A stretch of DNA of 64,000 nt from Bathynomus jamesi (lineage: Eukaryota; Arthropoda; Malacostraca; Isopoda; Cirolanidae). Location: assembly GCA_023014485.1 (NCBI GenBank), contig JAJOZX010002582.1, positions 236,001 through 300,000 of the forward strand. Reading direction: 5' to 3'. The position numbers and the translations under genes were made by a program. Positions 10,051-21,921 of this stretch are shown here, piece after piece. The notes beneath the pieces are model-generated. The model was not told the origin of the DNA. It did not search any database and worked only from the letters and a program-made list of their open reading frames with translations. Each line of letters opens with the position of its first letter. The first letter of the stretch is position 1.

Positions 10051-11545
10051 ACCGTCTCGGTTTTGTAGGGTAGCCAAACATTGTGCGCGCGTCTTTTAAA
10101 AATTGTACCTCGTGTCAAAATCAGATTAATGACGAAAGTCTCGCGCTCAAAACTATCATAAAGAGAACATTTTTGCGACTTTTCTCCGTTTCTTTTGCCA
10201 GTGAAAGGAACATAATTCTTATGACGGAGTCTTTCCCCTTGACACTGAAAAGAGGAAAGGAAATTGGATCAAGAAAGAGCGAGGAATTGCCAAAATGAAA
10301 AACTAAAAAAAAATCTGTTTATGAAAACTTTACTAAATAACGAGTGAATATTTGCGGGTTTAAATTCTCGTCATACTTTTAGAGAATTGAGTGAATTTTT
10401 AAATATTTTGCATTTTTTCATTAAAAGATTTTCGCGGTTAAAATCACAAACAAAAATTAGGTATTTTGAAAGAACCCCCCCTCCCCAATTTAATGGGTTC
10501 AGATCCCACGTAAAACTGCGGGCCCCCTCCGTCATTTGATTTTTATAGGTGAAAAAAAAAAAAAAAAAGGTCGTTAGGATTACTCAATTGTTTAAGGTTT
10601 TGTCAGTTATTCGTGTGGGTGTTGTCTAGGCCGTATATGAAGCGTAGACAAACCAAAGATTGAAATATAAAGGTTTTTGGAGTCATTTGAAGAAGGCAAA
10701 TGTTTTCAATGTATTGTACTCTGAACTGATGGCCAGAACGTTGAAGAGCAAATATTTGTAATTTCGGGAAAGGGGGGGTGGGGTTATGTTCGAGTATTAA
10801 TTTATGCCTCCAATTATAGCCTAGCTGTTAATTTTAAAGTTCTGTTTTTGTTGATAAAATTGAGCCGTGATCCGCCTGTCTGGTTCTCGTATACCTGTCA
10901 GTCGATATAAAGCGCTCGTGAGGTGTGGATGCTTCGCTCATGTTTAGACAGTTTTGACATACATTGTGACCAGGGAAGGAATTTATCTTCTTAAATAAGA
11001 CGCTTATAAGAAAAAAATAGCTAATTAACGAATACATAATATTTACTTTTGTCGCATTCCAAATAATTACTTAATAGGCCTAAGGAAGGGTTTTTTTTTT
11101 ATTTTGCCCTTCTAAGATTTCTATTAGAGTTGAAACGGGGGATTGTTGATGGTGATTTCATCAATAATAAGTATTAATCGATAAAGTGACGACACAAGAA
11201 TGGAACAGCATAAAATATTTCAGTTCGGTATTCATCGTATTCATAGACCATCGAGAAGGTCGAATAGGCCTCCCCTCGATTAGATAGATGCCTTTTAACA
11301 GTGCCTTCGGAGGCCCCCTCAGCTGAAAGAAAAAAATTCCCTTTGTAATACACCATATATTGGTAAAAGTTCCCACACTAATGTATATATATATATATAT
11401 TATTTTATATATATATATATATTATTTTATTATATATATATGTGACGTCATGTGTTATACGACTTCCAAAGAGGATTAATAATCAATGATTGAAGATTGA
11501 TTTTTTAGAATAAAAAAACTAGAACAGTAGCAGTCAGTTGGGAAT

Positions 11546-11613
<68 letters not shown>

Positions 11614-12203
11614 TGGCCATGAGCGGTCATACTTTCAAACAAACAAAAAAAAAATATATATATATATGGTGGGATTTGTTATAAGTAGGTACTTATGCAT
11701 TTCCAGTGGAGTGGAAAGACTTTCATTAGTTTAGTACATAATTTAAATGTTTGATCGACACGGAATTAATTTCTTTTTAATATATTTTTTAAACGAAGAA
11801 TGATTTAGTTATAAAGACTGTGGTGTACATATTTCGTATATGCTTTAAATAAGTTAGATTTTTCTCATTTGTTGAGCTGATTACGGTTTCTGGAGAAGCG
11901 TTTTAGTTATATTCCGGGCTAATTTTACTTTATTCATTTGTAAGATGAAGTTAGACCTTAGGTTTATTAAATTGTCGACGAATGTCTCTTCCTGGTTCTT
12001 AATTTTTGGGCTATTTGCGGAAGAACATTTTTGTCACTGATGTACTGTTGTTGTCTAGGCTCATTTCTCGACGGATACATTTAGAAATGAAAGGAAATAT
12101 ATTTTAAGTGGTCAGTTCGAACGGCGAGTCTTTACTAAATACGTCACGGTTTTTTATTTATTTATTTTTAACGACGAGTTACATTTACATAATCTCCAAT
12201 CTA
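10051..12203. other. Non-coding stretch with microsatellites
   Basis: No convincing gene. (TA)n tracts lie at about 11380-11445, 11549-11611 and 11654-11667. Short open frames here have no recognisable motif or codon pattern and I do not call them. Confidence 0.5.
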
Positions 12204-12686
12204 CAGGGTATCACATAAGCCTCCATACCCTCTGAACCTTATATGATGAATACTTGAAAGTGCTCGCGATAATTTTTTTTTCTCTCGTGGGTTTGCATCA
12301 TTCATTCATTTCGCGTGTTTAAGTGAAATTCATTAACCTTTGGTTAGCTTCCGCCCGAATTGTTCATTCTGACGAAGGTCAAGCTTTTCACTCCACTTTA
12401 GACCTACAGTTTAACGTGAAATCCGAACCACGCCCCACCAGCAGCCCAGCGTCTTAACCACTAGGCCACTCAGGGTACCCATTTATCTACCAACCACTTT
12501 CTTTATTGTGTGGAAGGATGAACAGCTGGGTTTTGCTGCGCGCCGGCTGCAATCACCGGGTCTCGAACCCGGAGCCGATGGGTTCGTAGTCAGCGACGCT
12601 AACCACTACACCACCGAGGCGCAATATATATATATATAGTATATAAATTTTTTGGGGGGGGGGTAAGGAACTTATAGAACACCCTG
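12204..12686. mobile_element. Mariner-type MITE carrying a SINE
   Basis: The left end is CAGGGTATCACATAAGCC after TA; the right end is the complement of CAGGGTGTTCTATAAG. The 483-bp interval contains the dimeric tRNA SINE below, which may have inserted into the MITE. Confidence 0.5.
12360..12625 (-). mobile_element. Dimeric tRNA-derived SINE
   Basis: Read on the minus strand, the first unit has an A-box-like TGGTGTAGTGGTTAGCG and a B-box GGGTTCGAGACCC (about 12625-12540). A linker follows, then a second tRNA-like unit with TGGCCTAGTGGTTAAG and GGTTCGGATTTC (about 12475-12410). Both have the spacing of pol III internal promoters. The tail near 12365-12390 contains AAGCTTGACCTTCG, also found at the 3' end of the LINE copies at 29.7 and 30.5 kb. 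Confidence 0.75.
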
Positions 12687-14413
12687 TGCATACGTAAACA
12701 ATAATTAATAATAAAAAGTCTTTTTAAGTTTAAGCCCCTAAGTCTTGTTACATTACGTTCTTTACCAGAGGCTAGAGCTAAATTTTTTGTATTTGAGTGA
12801 AAAATAAAATTGTAAAATGAAAGTATTTAAATATGTTTTGTGTTGCTATTATTATTTAAGGATGCTTACGGCAAAAAATAGTAATTAACTAAAAAAAATT
12901 CCAACCGCTTCCAACAATTTGGTAATTGCGTTCACTCTCCAGACGTGTTGTACGTAGGGCCTATAGCGTCGTAGGCTTTTATCGTTTTGTCTCGTTACTT
13001 GACCTACTTACGTTGGCTCCGGGCACCATCGAGAGATAAAGAAAATCATGGAAGTGAAGAATTAATTTTAAAATGATTCTTAATTTTTTAGGTTGTAATT
13101 TGAAGTTGGGCATAATGATGATGATCTCGAACCTTTGTAGGGTATAAAGACGGAATTTTAGAGAGGTACGAGTTAAAAATTAATGTAGGCTTTTTAGTTT
13201 TTCGTAATAGAAGCACTTCTGATGCGTTTGAAGCTTTATTGATTTGGCACTGCGTTATACGAACATGATTCAGTGGCCTTAAACCCCAATTTAAACTTTG
13301 AACAATGGTTTCTTGCATTGTAGGTTTGAAGGCTTTGCGTGATCTCTCATAGGATGACTGTTTAATTTCTTGCCTAACTCGACGATAGACTCGCGAAAGT
13401 ACGTTCCTATTTATAAATTACAAACTCTATCTGTATTTGGTGAATGATTGGGCCTACAAGGTCCATAACCAGGTCATTTGTTCGGTATCCGTATCCTATT
13501 TTGTATAAAGAATAGGCCCATTAAGACTTTTCTGACTCAGACATTGAAGGATCGTCAGGAATCGGTGCGCCTACGATGCAGTGAACACTATTGAGGGATA
13601 TTTTAGGTCGGTAGGCCCGTAACTAAACTAAATGAAGTTGAGAGGGCCTCTTTTATAGGTAGGCTGTTTTGTATCTGAATTACTCTCTCTGAGTCCAGAG
13701 CTTTTTCATCAAGTTTTTTCCCATTATACTTTGAGTACGCGTTTTCGCTCCGTCCAAACCCGAACTATCGCGTGACGTTGGGGGGATCTAAATCCCTCGT
13801 ACGACCGCGCGTTCCTCGCGCAAAATTAAGTTCTCTCGCGCGTATAAGGGCAGAGCGAGAGTAGGAGCTTGCTTAAGGCGTCCTGCAGCAGGAGTGGCGT
13901 CATAAATCACGACAGCTATTTCGCCACGAGTTAATTGCCGCTCCGAATGAGTTGGCCGGCTAAGTTGGAAGAATTAAGAGTACGAAATTGAATCGGGAAG
14001 AGCCATTATTCATCGGCGCCTGTTTTGCTTCAATAAGTTTCTCTAGAGTTCGTTTCCTCGGGTGGGGGTGAGGGGGGTGTTCTTTCTCGGTGGGGACCCT
14101 TAAATAGCGCGAGTAATGGGTGAAGGTTTGTAGTAATCGAAACTCATTATTGGGTGTTTCTCGTCTAGTATTAATAAAGCGTTGAATTTCGATAGCCTTC
14201 TCATTTGACTGCTTCGAAACCGGGTATCGTTCAGTCATACGACACCACCAGGTGACTGTAACGTAATTCCAGGTTTTGTTTAGGCTCTCCTTTCCCCTCT
14301 TATAAGAATGGGGTTGCTGTTGGTTAAACTTTCAGTGCTCGATCCGTATAGTTCCGGTGATAGACCTAAGAGAAAAGGTGTTTTAAAGGATCTTTCATTA
14401 GAGTAGGTCAACC
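12687..14413. other. Non-coding stretch with a CpG-rich patch
   Basis: No gene recognised. Bases about 13740-13960 are unusually rich in CpG and contain CGCGCGTATAAGGGCAGAG around 13838-13858, a TATA-like word in a CpG context. It could be a promoter, but no transcript or exon can be attached to it from sequence alone. Confidence 0.35.
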
Positions 14414-14436
14414 CTCTCTCTCTCTCTCTCTCTCTC
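14414..14436. repeat. (CT)n at the 5' junction of a truncated CR1
   Basis: Eleven to twelve CT units abut the truncated LINE copy that begins at about 14437. Confidence 0.85.
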
Positions 14437-15379
14437 AGGGGGTTCCGTTTTGGGGCCACTGTTGTTTATCATTTACATAAATGATATCGACGCTGGCATC
14501 GTCAGTAGGATCGCCAAATTCGCTGATGACACCAATGTTGGGACGCCCGAAGCGATCGAGCAACAGCGTGCGGACCTAGGTAGGATAGGAGAGTGGTCCG
14601 AAAAATGGCAAATGCCGTTTAACTTTGGTAAATGCAAGGTGATGCACATTGGCTACGCCAATCCCAAGTCAGACTACTACATATTGGGGAGTAATATCGA
14701 GGCCACTAATTTGGAAAAGGACTTGGGTGTGCTAATTAGCAGCGACCTTAAGTTTAAGAAACAGTGCATAGAAGTGGAAAAGAAAGCCCAGAAGCTGTTG
14801 GGTTATATGAGGAGGTAATTTCGATTTTGGAACAAAGAGAGAGTGCTCTCTCTGTACAATTCGATGGTTCGGCCGCACCTGGAGTATGCTGTGCAGTTAT
14901 GGTCGCCCACCCTCAGGAAAGATATTGACAGGTTGGAGCGAGTCCAAGCGAGGGCCACAAAGTTAATCCCTTCCGTTAGGCATATGGGCTACAATCGACG
15001 CTTACGCACCCTGAATTTGTTTTCGCTGGAAACGCGGAGGCTACGCTGTAAACTTATCGAGGTTTTCAAGCTCTTACACGGGTTCAACGATGTCGATTTT
15101 AGAAGCGTGTTTACTTTAAATGATAACTCAACTCGCAACAATGGTTAGAAGTTGGATTTGAAACGGTTTAGCACTAGTGTGTGTGGGAATTACTTTACCT
15201 ATAGGATCTGTGACACATGGAACAGGCTACCTTCAGAAGTTGTGAACAGTTCCTCTGTGGATGAGTTCAAGAAAAGGTTAGACCGAATATTGCACACTAT
15301 TTGAGGGTGTATGAATTTTTACCTGGCACCCGTTGCCATTGGTACCTCCTCGGTATGGGCCGCAAGGCCTTTTGAGGTA

Positions 15380-15382
<3 letters not shown>
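14437..15382 (+). pseudogene. 5'-truncated CR1-type LINE, copy 1
   Basis: The sequence starts within the RT at a GSVLGPLLFIIYINDID block and includes FADDT, the NFGKCKVMHIG block and the C-terminal TWNRLPSEVV region. It is broken by a stop at 14816-14818 (a TAA in place of a glutamine codon) and by a TAG at 15146-15148. The product would have been the C-terminal part of an RT. The copy ends with the tail CCTGGCACCCGTTGCCATTG, which is also the tail of copy 2. Copy 2 has five extra codons after FADDT, so the two are not simple duplicates. Confidence 0.88.

Positions 15383-15432
<50 letters not shown>
15383..15432. repeat. (CT)25 between two CR1 copies
   Basis: A pure CT tract lies exactly between the 3' tail of copy 1 and the start of copy 2's leader. 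See the finding on (CT)n junctions. Confidence 0.95.
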
Positions 15433-15433
<1 letters not shown>

Positions 15434-16057
15434 AGAAATTGGATGCCAATTCCTTTAGGTTCCCTCTCGCTTAGGGGCGCGATGAATGGAGTGTGGCTAG
15501 TGCCCCGTTAAGCCCATTCCTAACGCGTAATGGCCTGACCAGCCCCCTGCGACCGTTCTTTGGTGACCAATTGATGGTGCTTGGCTGTACTGCTTTTAGG
15601 TGAGAGAGCTTTACTCCCCAGCTGGCTGCCAGGCCAGCGTAAAGTCTCGGGCGTAGCCTCTGGGTCTGGTGGGATATCCCTTGAACTCTGGATTCTAAGA
15701 GTCTGGCCGCTTGTGAGTGACTAGTAAGACTTAGTAGGGGGCTGCATCTCGCTGTCGCTCCTGGCGGGAAATCCGTGACGCCTGCGTCGCGAGTGTTTGT
15801 CAGTTGGTAGCTGCGACACGTTTGGGACTGTCCGGCCCTGGGGAGACCTTTGGTCGGTGCGCCAGCAGCGAGAGGTGTAGTCTTCTGGAAGGGATGAACG
15901 TCACTTGCAAATAGGTGGATGCGTCTACGCGCGGGAAGAATTCACCCCCCACCCCCCTCCTTTTTTATTTACTGGTCAGAACGTTTTTGATAGTTTTCAT
16001 TGCTAGAACGCTTTATCTTATTCAGAGTATTCAGAGTTCGAGAAAAAAAAAATTACA
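15433..16057 (+). promoter_or_regulatory. Leader (5' UTR and likely internal promoter) of CR1 copy 2
   Basis: A GC-rich 625-bp stretch between the CT tract and the ORF1 ATG. LINEs carry their promoter in the transcribed leader, so this is the likely place. No specific motif is recognised, and it holds no gene. Confidence 0.5.
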
Positions 16058-17406
16058 ATGACTGGACCGCAGAAACTGAAGGCTGAATGTGCGAGGTGTG
16101 AAGTAAACCAGTGGGTGACGAACTTCAAAGAAGCCTGCTTCGCGAAGATCAACCACTCCAGCATGTGCCGCTTTTGCGAACTCATGCGGTTTTACGAGAA
16201 GCTAGAGGAGAGGGTCCGGCGGCTCGAGTCGTCCAGACAGGCTGTTGGAGGTGCAGTGGTCACTGATGCGGCTACGCCCTCCACCCTGGACTGGACAGGG
16301 CTCGGGACCGCGGAGAAAGGGTAGAGGTGCAACCGGGGGCTAGGGTACAAAATCAGTGTGAAGAATCGCCAGCGACCCACGTGGAATGCACGGAACCACG
16401 GCGCAAGGTGGAGGGCGTAAAGAAGGGGCTGATAGAGAAGTGTGAGAAGGGGCCGATAAAGAAAAAGGGTGGGAAGGGGCCTACTGATGGCCCAAAGAAA
16501 CCAAAGGATGTAGCTGCCGGTCGGGGTGGGTCGGGTGGTGGGACTGCGTCTATAGGTGGCGACGGGTATCGAAAGGTCTTGGGCAAGAAGGCTGCGAAGC
16601 CGAAGCCTGAGACCCCAGTTGCCCCTGTCAGGACCTCCAACCGCTTTAGTCTCCTGTGCTCAAAGGAGGAAGACACCGTTTTGATTGGGGACTCGCAGAT
16701 CAGGGGCCAGGAGAAGTACTTTGCTTCTGCAAACCGAGACGGGAGGAAGGTAAGGTGCTTACCTGAGCGGGGAACGGCGCACTTAAGGAAGGAGGTAGAG
16801 AAGGTGCGCGTGGCTAGTCGGAGGACTGCGATCGTTGTCCACCCTGGTGGCAACGACCTGTTCCTCAAAGGCGGTAGGGTAGGTCTTACAGAATGGATCA
16901 TCACCGAGATCACGTCTCTTGTGGATGATCTAAAACTGAAGATAGACAGGGGAATGTTAATGGATATTTTACCGCGAATGAATGCCAGTGACCACGCGCT
17001 CAGTAAGGTCATTGGCATCAACGAGAGGGTGCAAGACTTGTGCGTCCCGCTGGGCGTGAGGTTTATTGACCCCTTCGATGCATTTTCGGGTAGGTGGGAC
17101 CTTTACCAGAGGGATGGTGTCCACCTCAATAACAAGGGTAAAGGTGTGCTAGGCGCGCTGCTCGACCGGCACCTATACAGAATGGTGAGGTCGAGTCCGG
17201 GGAGAGATGATGGGCCCCCACCCGGAGGAGATGATGATGAGCCGGTGGCAGACGTACCTTCAACTGAAAGGTGCGTCCAGATTCAGGTGAGTGACCCTCC
17301 TTCCACGTTGGAGGGGGCTCAGGCTCCTGCGGAAGTTGCCCCCACGTTAGTGAGGGGCTCTTCAACTCCTGACAGCCCTGGCTGTTCGGGAAACGGGTCG
17401 TGCTAG
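16058..17406 (+). pseudogene. CR1 ORF1 with zinc-binding motif and SGNH esterase domain
   Basis: The ATG at 16058 opens a frame whose first residues include CARCEVNQW and CRFCELM, a Cys-x2-Cys pair of pairs that could bind zinc, followed by a short acidic coiled segment. The frame stops at 16322-16324 and continues in another frame to 17406. The second part has a basic, lysine/glycine-rich linker and then an SGNH-type domain: IGDSQIRG (catalytic serine block), HPGGND and RDGVHLN (Asp-x-x-His). Esterase-type ORF1 proteins are known from CR1 elements and are thought to act in RNA binding or membrane interaction. All catalytic blocks are visible, but the frameshift near 16320 breaks the protein. 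Confidence 0.82.
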
Positions 17407-20156
17407 GGGGCGGTCAGAATAGGGAAGGCTCCCTCCGTGCAATGCTTTTTAATGCTAGGTCGATTAGGAACAAGTTTTGCGAGCTACGGGCGCTCTTAGC
17501 ATCAGAATACCAGGATATCGTTGCTATCACCGAGTCCTGGATTCATACTGATCGTAGGGACTACGTTGGGGAGTTCGAAATTCCTGGGTATAGAGTGTTT
17601 CGCAAAGACCGCACCCGTGAGGAGGTGGGTGGGGGTACTAATATACGTCAGGGACACGTTGAGTCCGGTTGACTGCCAGTTCCGGTCGGAACGGGAGCTG
17701 CTTGGCGTCGATCTGAATGTGGGAGGGACGAACTATAGGTTAATCTTGGTGTACAGACCTCCGCATCTCCTCCTCGAGGAGGTACACCCTGTACACCGAA
17801 CTCAGTAGCCTGCTAGGGGATAGGGTGTGTGTAGTTTTAGGAGACTTCAACTGTCGCAGCATAAAGTGGGAAAACAGGACTGCTGATGCTGAAGGGAGGA
17901 GGCTAGTTGACTTTGCTGATGAGAACTTCCTCACTCAGTTGGTCAATGAGCCTACACGAGGCGAAAGCGTTCTAGACTTAGTGTTCACGACCGAAGACAA
18001 CCTCGTCACTGGCCTCACCGTTGACGAATCGTTGGGCGGGAGTGATCACGGTCTGATTAGGTTCCGTGTGTGCGTCCCTCGGGTGAAGCATAGTAACTCG
18101 AGAGGCAGTAAGCTCGTTCTCCGGCGGGCGGACTTTGTTAGCCTCCGGGATAGCGTAGGTGAGATGGGGTTAGAGGTCGGCGGCGATGTTGAGGGAGTGT
18201 GGAGTGCATTCCGGGACGAGTTTATGGTGCTGCAGTCTGCTGCCATACCCTCAAAACCGGTCACCCCTGCTTCAACGCAGACTAAGTGGTTCAATCGTGA
18301 CCGCTTCGGCTATCCGAAATAGGAAAGTAGTGTATAGGAGGGCGAAGGCCAATCGTTCCCATGAGAACACTGAAGCGTATGTCCGCCTGTGTAGGGAAGT
18401 GAAGGCGAAGGTTAGACTAGCGAAACGTAACGAAGAACTACGGGTGGCAAGCCTCTGCAAGGGGAACCCAAAGGAGTTCTTCAGTTATGTTAATAGTAGA
18501 AAGCCCATTAGAAGGACCGAAGCGGCGTTCTTCGGACCTCCGACGCGGATATCGCCAATGTGCTTAATGAGTACTTTGCGGGAGTGTTCACCAGGGAGGA
18601 CACCCGCATCATCCCCGAGCCAGGCGTGAGGCACGAAGATGCTGGCCTGGATAGTGTTCGATGTACCGCGACAGTCGTTGCCGATAGAATAGACAAACTG
18701 AGGGCGTTTAAGGCTCCTGGGCCAGACAAGTATCTCCCCAGAGTGTTGCGGGAGGTGCGCGACCAGGTGGCTCCCTACCTCGCTACAGTCTTCAACAAAT
18801 CGTTGGAGACGGGCCAGGTGCCTGGTGACTGGAGGGAAGCCAACGTGACCCCTATCTTTAAGAAAGGGGATCACAAAAGTCCAGGGAACTATCGTCCCAT
18901 TAGTCTCACTTCAGTTGTAGGTAAATTATTAGAGGGGATAATAGCGGATAGGATCGTTGACCATTTGGATTCCTACAAGCTGCTTGGGGACTCCCAACAT
19001 GGGTTTAGACGGCATAGGTCGTGTCTCACCAACTTGCTCGAGTTTTTCCACGTCATGTTGAGTGAGTACGATAAGAGTAGGGCGATTGATATACTTTATC
19101 TCGACTTTCAGAAAGCCTTTGATAAGGTACCTCACCGCCGGCTAATGGCGAAAGTGCGCGCGCTGGGTATCGGTGGGGAAATAGGTAGGTGGATTGAAAA
19201 CTGGCTGAGGAATAGGCGGCAGATGGTGGTAATTAAAGGGGCTAGTTCGGGTTGGGCCTCGGTCACTAGTGGGGTTCCTCAGGGTTCCGTTTTGGGGCCA
19301 CTGTTGTTTACCATTTACATACATGATATCGACGGTGGCATCGTCAGTCGGATCGCCAAATTCGCTGATGACACCAAGCTTGGGGCCAATGTTGGGACGC
19401 CCGAAGCGATCGAGGAACTGCGTGCGGACCTAGGTAGGATAGGAGAGTGGTCCGAAAAATGGCAAATGCCGTTTAACTTAGGTAAATGCAAAGTGATGCA
19501 CATTGGCTACGCCAATCCCAAGTCGGACTACTCGATGTTGGGCAGTAATATCGAGGTGACTGATTTAGAAAAGGACTTGGGTGTGCTAATTAGCAGCGAC
19601 CTTAAGTTTACGAAACAGTGTGTAGAGGTGGAAAAGAAAGCCCAGAAAGTATTGGGTTATATCAGGAGGCAATTTCAGTTTCGGAACAAGGAGATTGTGC
19701 TCTCACTGTACAATTCCCTTGTCCGGCCGTACCTGGAGTATGCTGTGCAGTTCTGGTCGCCCACCCTCAGGAAATATTGAGAGGCTGGAGCGAGTGCAGG
19801 CGAGGGCCACAAAGTTAATCCCTTCCGTTAGGCATATGGGCTACAATCGACGGTTACGCGCCCTGAACTTGTTTTCGCTTGAAACTCGGAGGCTGCGCGG
19901 TCAACTGATCGAGGTTTTCAAGCTCTTACGAGGGTTCAACGATGTCGATTTTAGAAGTATGTTTAGTTTAAATGATAACCCAACTCGCAACAATGGTTGG
20001 AAGTTGGATTTGAAACGGTTTAGGACTAGTGTGTGTGGGAATTACTTTACGTATAAGATCTGTGACACATGGAACAGGTTACCTTCGGAAGTTGTGAACA
20101 GTTCCTCTGTGGATCAGTTCAAGAAAAGGTTAGACGAAATCTTGCACACTATTTGA
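17400..20156 (+). pseudogene. CR1 ORF2: endonuclease and reverse transcriptase, frameshifted
   Basis: The coding path moves through several frames: 17400-17640 (endonuclease start, LFNARSIRNK, ITESWI), about 17635-17805 (LILVYRPP), 17825-18300 (VVLGDFNC, GGSDHGLI), about 18300-18535, then 18560-19780 and 19780-20156. The RT holds NVTPIFKKGD, NYRPISLTSV, LDFQKAFDKVPH, GVPQGSVLGPLL and the FADDT catalytic block. There is no RNase H. At least five frameshifts separate the parts, so no active enzyme is made. Its last segment (TWNRLPSEVVNSSSVDQFKKRL) ends at TGA 20154-20156. Confidence 0.88.
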
Positions 20157-20172
20157 GTGCGTAAAGACATTT

Positions 20173-20313
20173 AGGACCTCAGTCTGCGGAAATTTCTTTT
20201 CCTATAAAATAGTTAATATCTGGAACCAACTTCCCTCAGAGGTTGTTTCCAGTCAAAGTGTAAATCTGTTTAAAAATAGGCTAGACAAAGTACTGAACAC
20301 ACTCATAGTTTAA
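20173..20313 (+). pseudogene. Second, divergent RT C-terminus inside the CR1 tail
   Basis: A 46-codon frame ending at TAA 20311-20313 reads RTSVCGNFFSYKIVNIWNQL and on, which is homologous to the end of the preceding RT but clearly from another subfamily. It lies between the stop of copy 2 and the tail shared with copy 1. Confidence 0.75.
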
Positions 20314-20640
20314 GATTAAAACCTCAGAAAACTCTGCAGGAGTTCGCTTGCTCGGTGTCTGTGAGCAAGCTAAATATAGAGCTTTTTATATATTCTCCAC
20401 TTTCCTGTAAAATTTCCTTGGCTACTTTTCCAGGGTCAAGGTATTTTCTTCAACCTTTTTCCGTACCTGCCTCTGGCAGGGAGGGAGTCGAGGGTGGGGA
20501 GAGAGCCTTCTACTTTTCTATCCAGTTTTCTACTACTGCTAGCATAGTTGAAAGAAAAATAAACTTTTACAAAATTTTCCCTGGCACCCGTTGCCATTGG
20601 TACCTCCTCGATATGGGCCGCAAGGCCTTTTGAGGTACTT
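20314..20640 (+). other. Compound 3' UTR of CR1 copy 2
   Basis: About 270 bp with no match in copy 1, then from 20581 the tail CCTGGCACCCGTTGCC...GCCTTTTGAGGTAC shared with 15320-15380. No gene. Confidence 0.6.
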
Positions 20641-20729
20641 CTTTTCCTTGTAACTCTCTCTCTCATAAAAGAGTTAAACTTTTTACTCCAAAAATGTATC
20701 GTTCTAATGATGGAACGAAATAAAATCGA

Positions 20730-20773
20730 TTTTTTTTTTTTTTTTTTTTTTTTTTTTGCGTCTTTTTTTTTTT
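20730..20773. repeat. Long poly(T)
   Basis: About 30 T, then GCGTC and another T run. It could be the end of a minus-strand retroposon, but no body is recognisable. Confidence 0.6.
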
Positions 20774-21570
20774 AACTCTAATTTTAACTTAAGAAGTCGC
20801 CGAAGCGATTCTCCCTCTTCTTTTTTCGACCCTTAAAACCTTTCCTTCGTTCGTTTTCAAGATAGAATGCCACCCATGGATGCGGCCCCGGTCCAGGCCC
20901 GTGGGGAATACGGACGCCCTCCACCGCCCATTCATTGAACTCCGCAAGGGGGGGGGGTTCTCTCTCCCTTTTCTCGTGGGAGTTTTGCGAAGTAAAATTT
21001 AGAAGGGCAGTTATTTGTGGCAGTTGAGAATGGTTGAGGTTTTTACGACTGCGTTAAATAATATTTAGGCCTCTTCCTTTTGTTTCCCGTTTTCTGATTG
21101 GTCCGCGGGAAGGTCATTGATGACCTCCGTAATTATAGTACGTTAAAGAAGTCATCCAAACTTTCCTTTTCTACTTTATGCGCTTCCCATTCTCATCCAC
21201 CGTTTAGCCACTTCCATCTTGCGTAGGTTAGATAAAAGCCGAGGTTTGGTTTGTTACATGCATTAAGATCCATTTTCCACGGGGTGGATATGCGGCGCGT
21301 AAACTCTGCTGAACCTCGTGTCGGGCTTTCCTCCCTCTTTGATCGCTTGACCGCCACTGCCGATGGCAAGACCGAGGAAGTGACGGTGACAACGAGACCA
21401 CCTCCCTCCTCCTCCTCCTGCCTTGGCCTCCCTTCTTCAGGAGAACGAACGAATTGGGCCGAAATACAAAATCTTCTCCGGATCGATATTCCAACTATTC
21501 ACGGAGCACGCGAAGCCTTAGTATTTATAGGAGACTGCCTCTTATGACGTCACTAAAGTAATATTACTTC
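20774..21570. other. GC-rich stretch, possible host regulatory or 5' exon region
   Basis: More GC- and CpG-rich than its surroundings, with an open frame of 98 codons at 21251-21547 that I cannot relate to any family. It lies 10 kb upstream of the first MAGUK exon I can place, so it could hold an upstream exon or promoter. No splice site supports this directly. Confidence 0.25.
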
Positions 21571-21581
21571 AGGTGACGTCA
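21545..21581. promoter_or_regulatory. Pair of CRE palindromes
   Basis: Two perfect TGACGTCA sites at 21545-21552 and 21574-21581. TGACGTCA is the consensus site for CREB/ATF proteins. A second pair occurs at 23889-23915. Binding is inferred only. Confidence 0.45.
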
Positions 21582-21839
21582 CAACTCATTTCAACTCGCT
21601 GAAAGTAGGCATTTTTGAGGAGGAATAAGTTATTATATTAATAGGAGATCCTCCCCCTCCCCCCAGGTTCCAGTGTCATAAAATATCCGCCTTCGGATCC
21701 CACAAGGGATTCCTTCCTACAAGGAAGTTAATGAGAAAGTTTCATACGCAACAAACAGGTGGGTGTAGGATGGGGGCTGGAGGGAAGAATCCATAGTGTA
21801 CGAATGGGAAATGAATAAGGTTTGTGATTCCGTTACATT

Positions 21840-21893
21840 ATATATATATATACTGTATATATAATTATATATATATAATGTGTGTGTGTGTGT
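21840..21893. repeat. (TA)n/(GT)n microsatellite
   Basis: Alternating TA followed by GT directly before a long-TIR element. Confidence 0.8.
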
Positions 21894-21921
21894 TACAACT
21901 CAGAATAGTCCTGAGAAACTT

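Larger units (their letters stand above)
15433..20665 (+). mobile_element. CR1-type LINE, copy 2, nearly full length but inactive
   Basis: The order is GC-rich leader, ORF1, ORF2, a compound 3' region and a short CT-rich end (TCTCTCTC near 20654-20663). The domain set (ORF1 with an SGNH esterase, APE endonuclease, FADDT-type RT, no RNase H) is that of the CR1/L2 group. Several frameshifts disable both ORFs. Confidence 0.85.

Noticed and set aside
10083..10298. 71-codon open frame as a small gene.
   Set aside because: No motif, no homologous signal, AT-rich surroundings; chance frame.
12540..12625. A possible functional tRNA gene on the minus strand (good A and B boxes).
   Set aside because: It is followed by a second tRNA-like unit and a LINE-like tail, and I could not pair a clean acceptor stem; a SINE is the better reading.
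21251..21547. 98-codon open frame in GC-rich DNA as a host gene.
   Set aside because: No recognisable domain, no splice or poly(A) support; kept only as part of a possible regulatory stretch.
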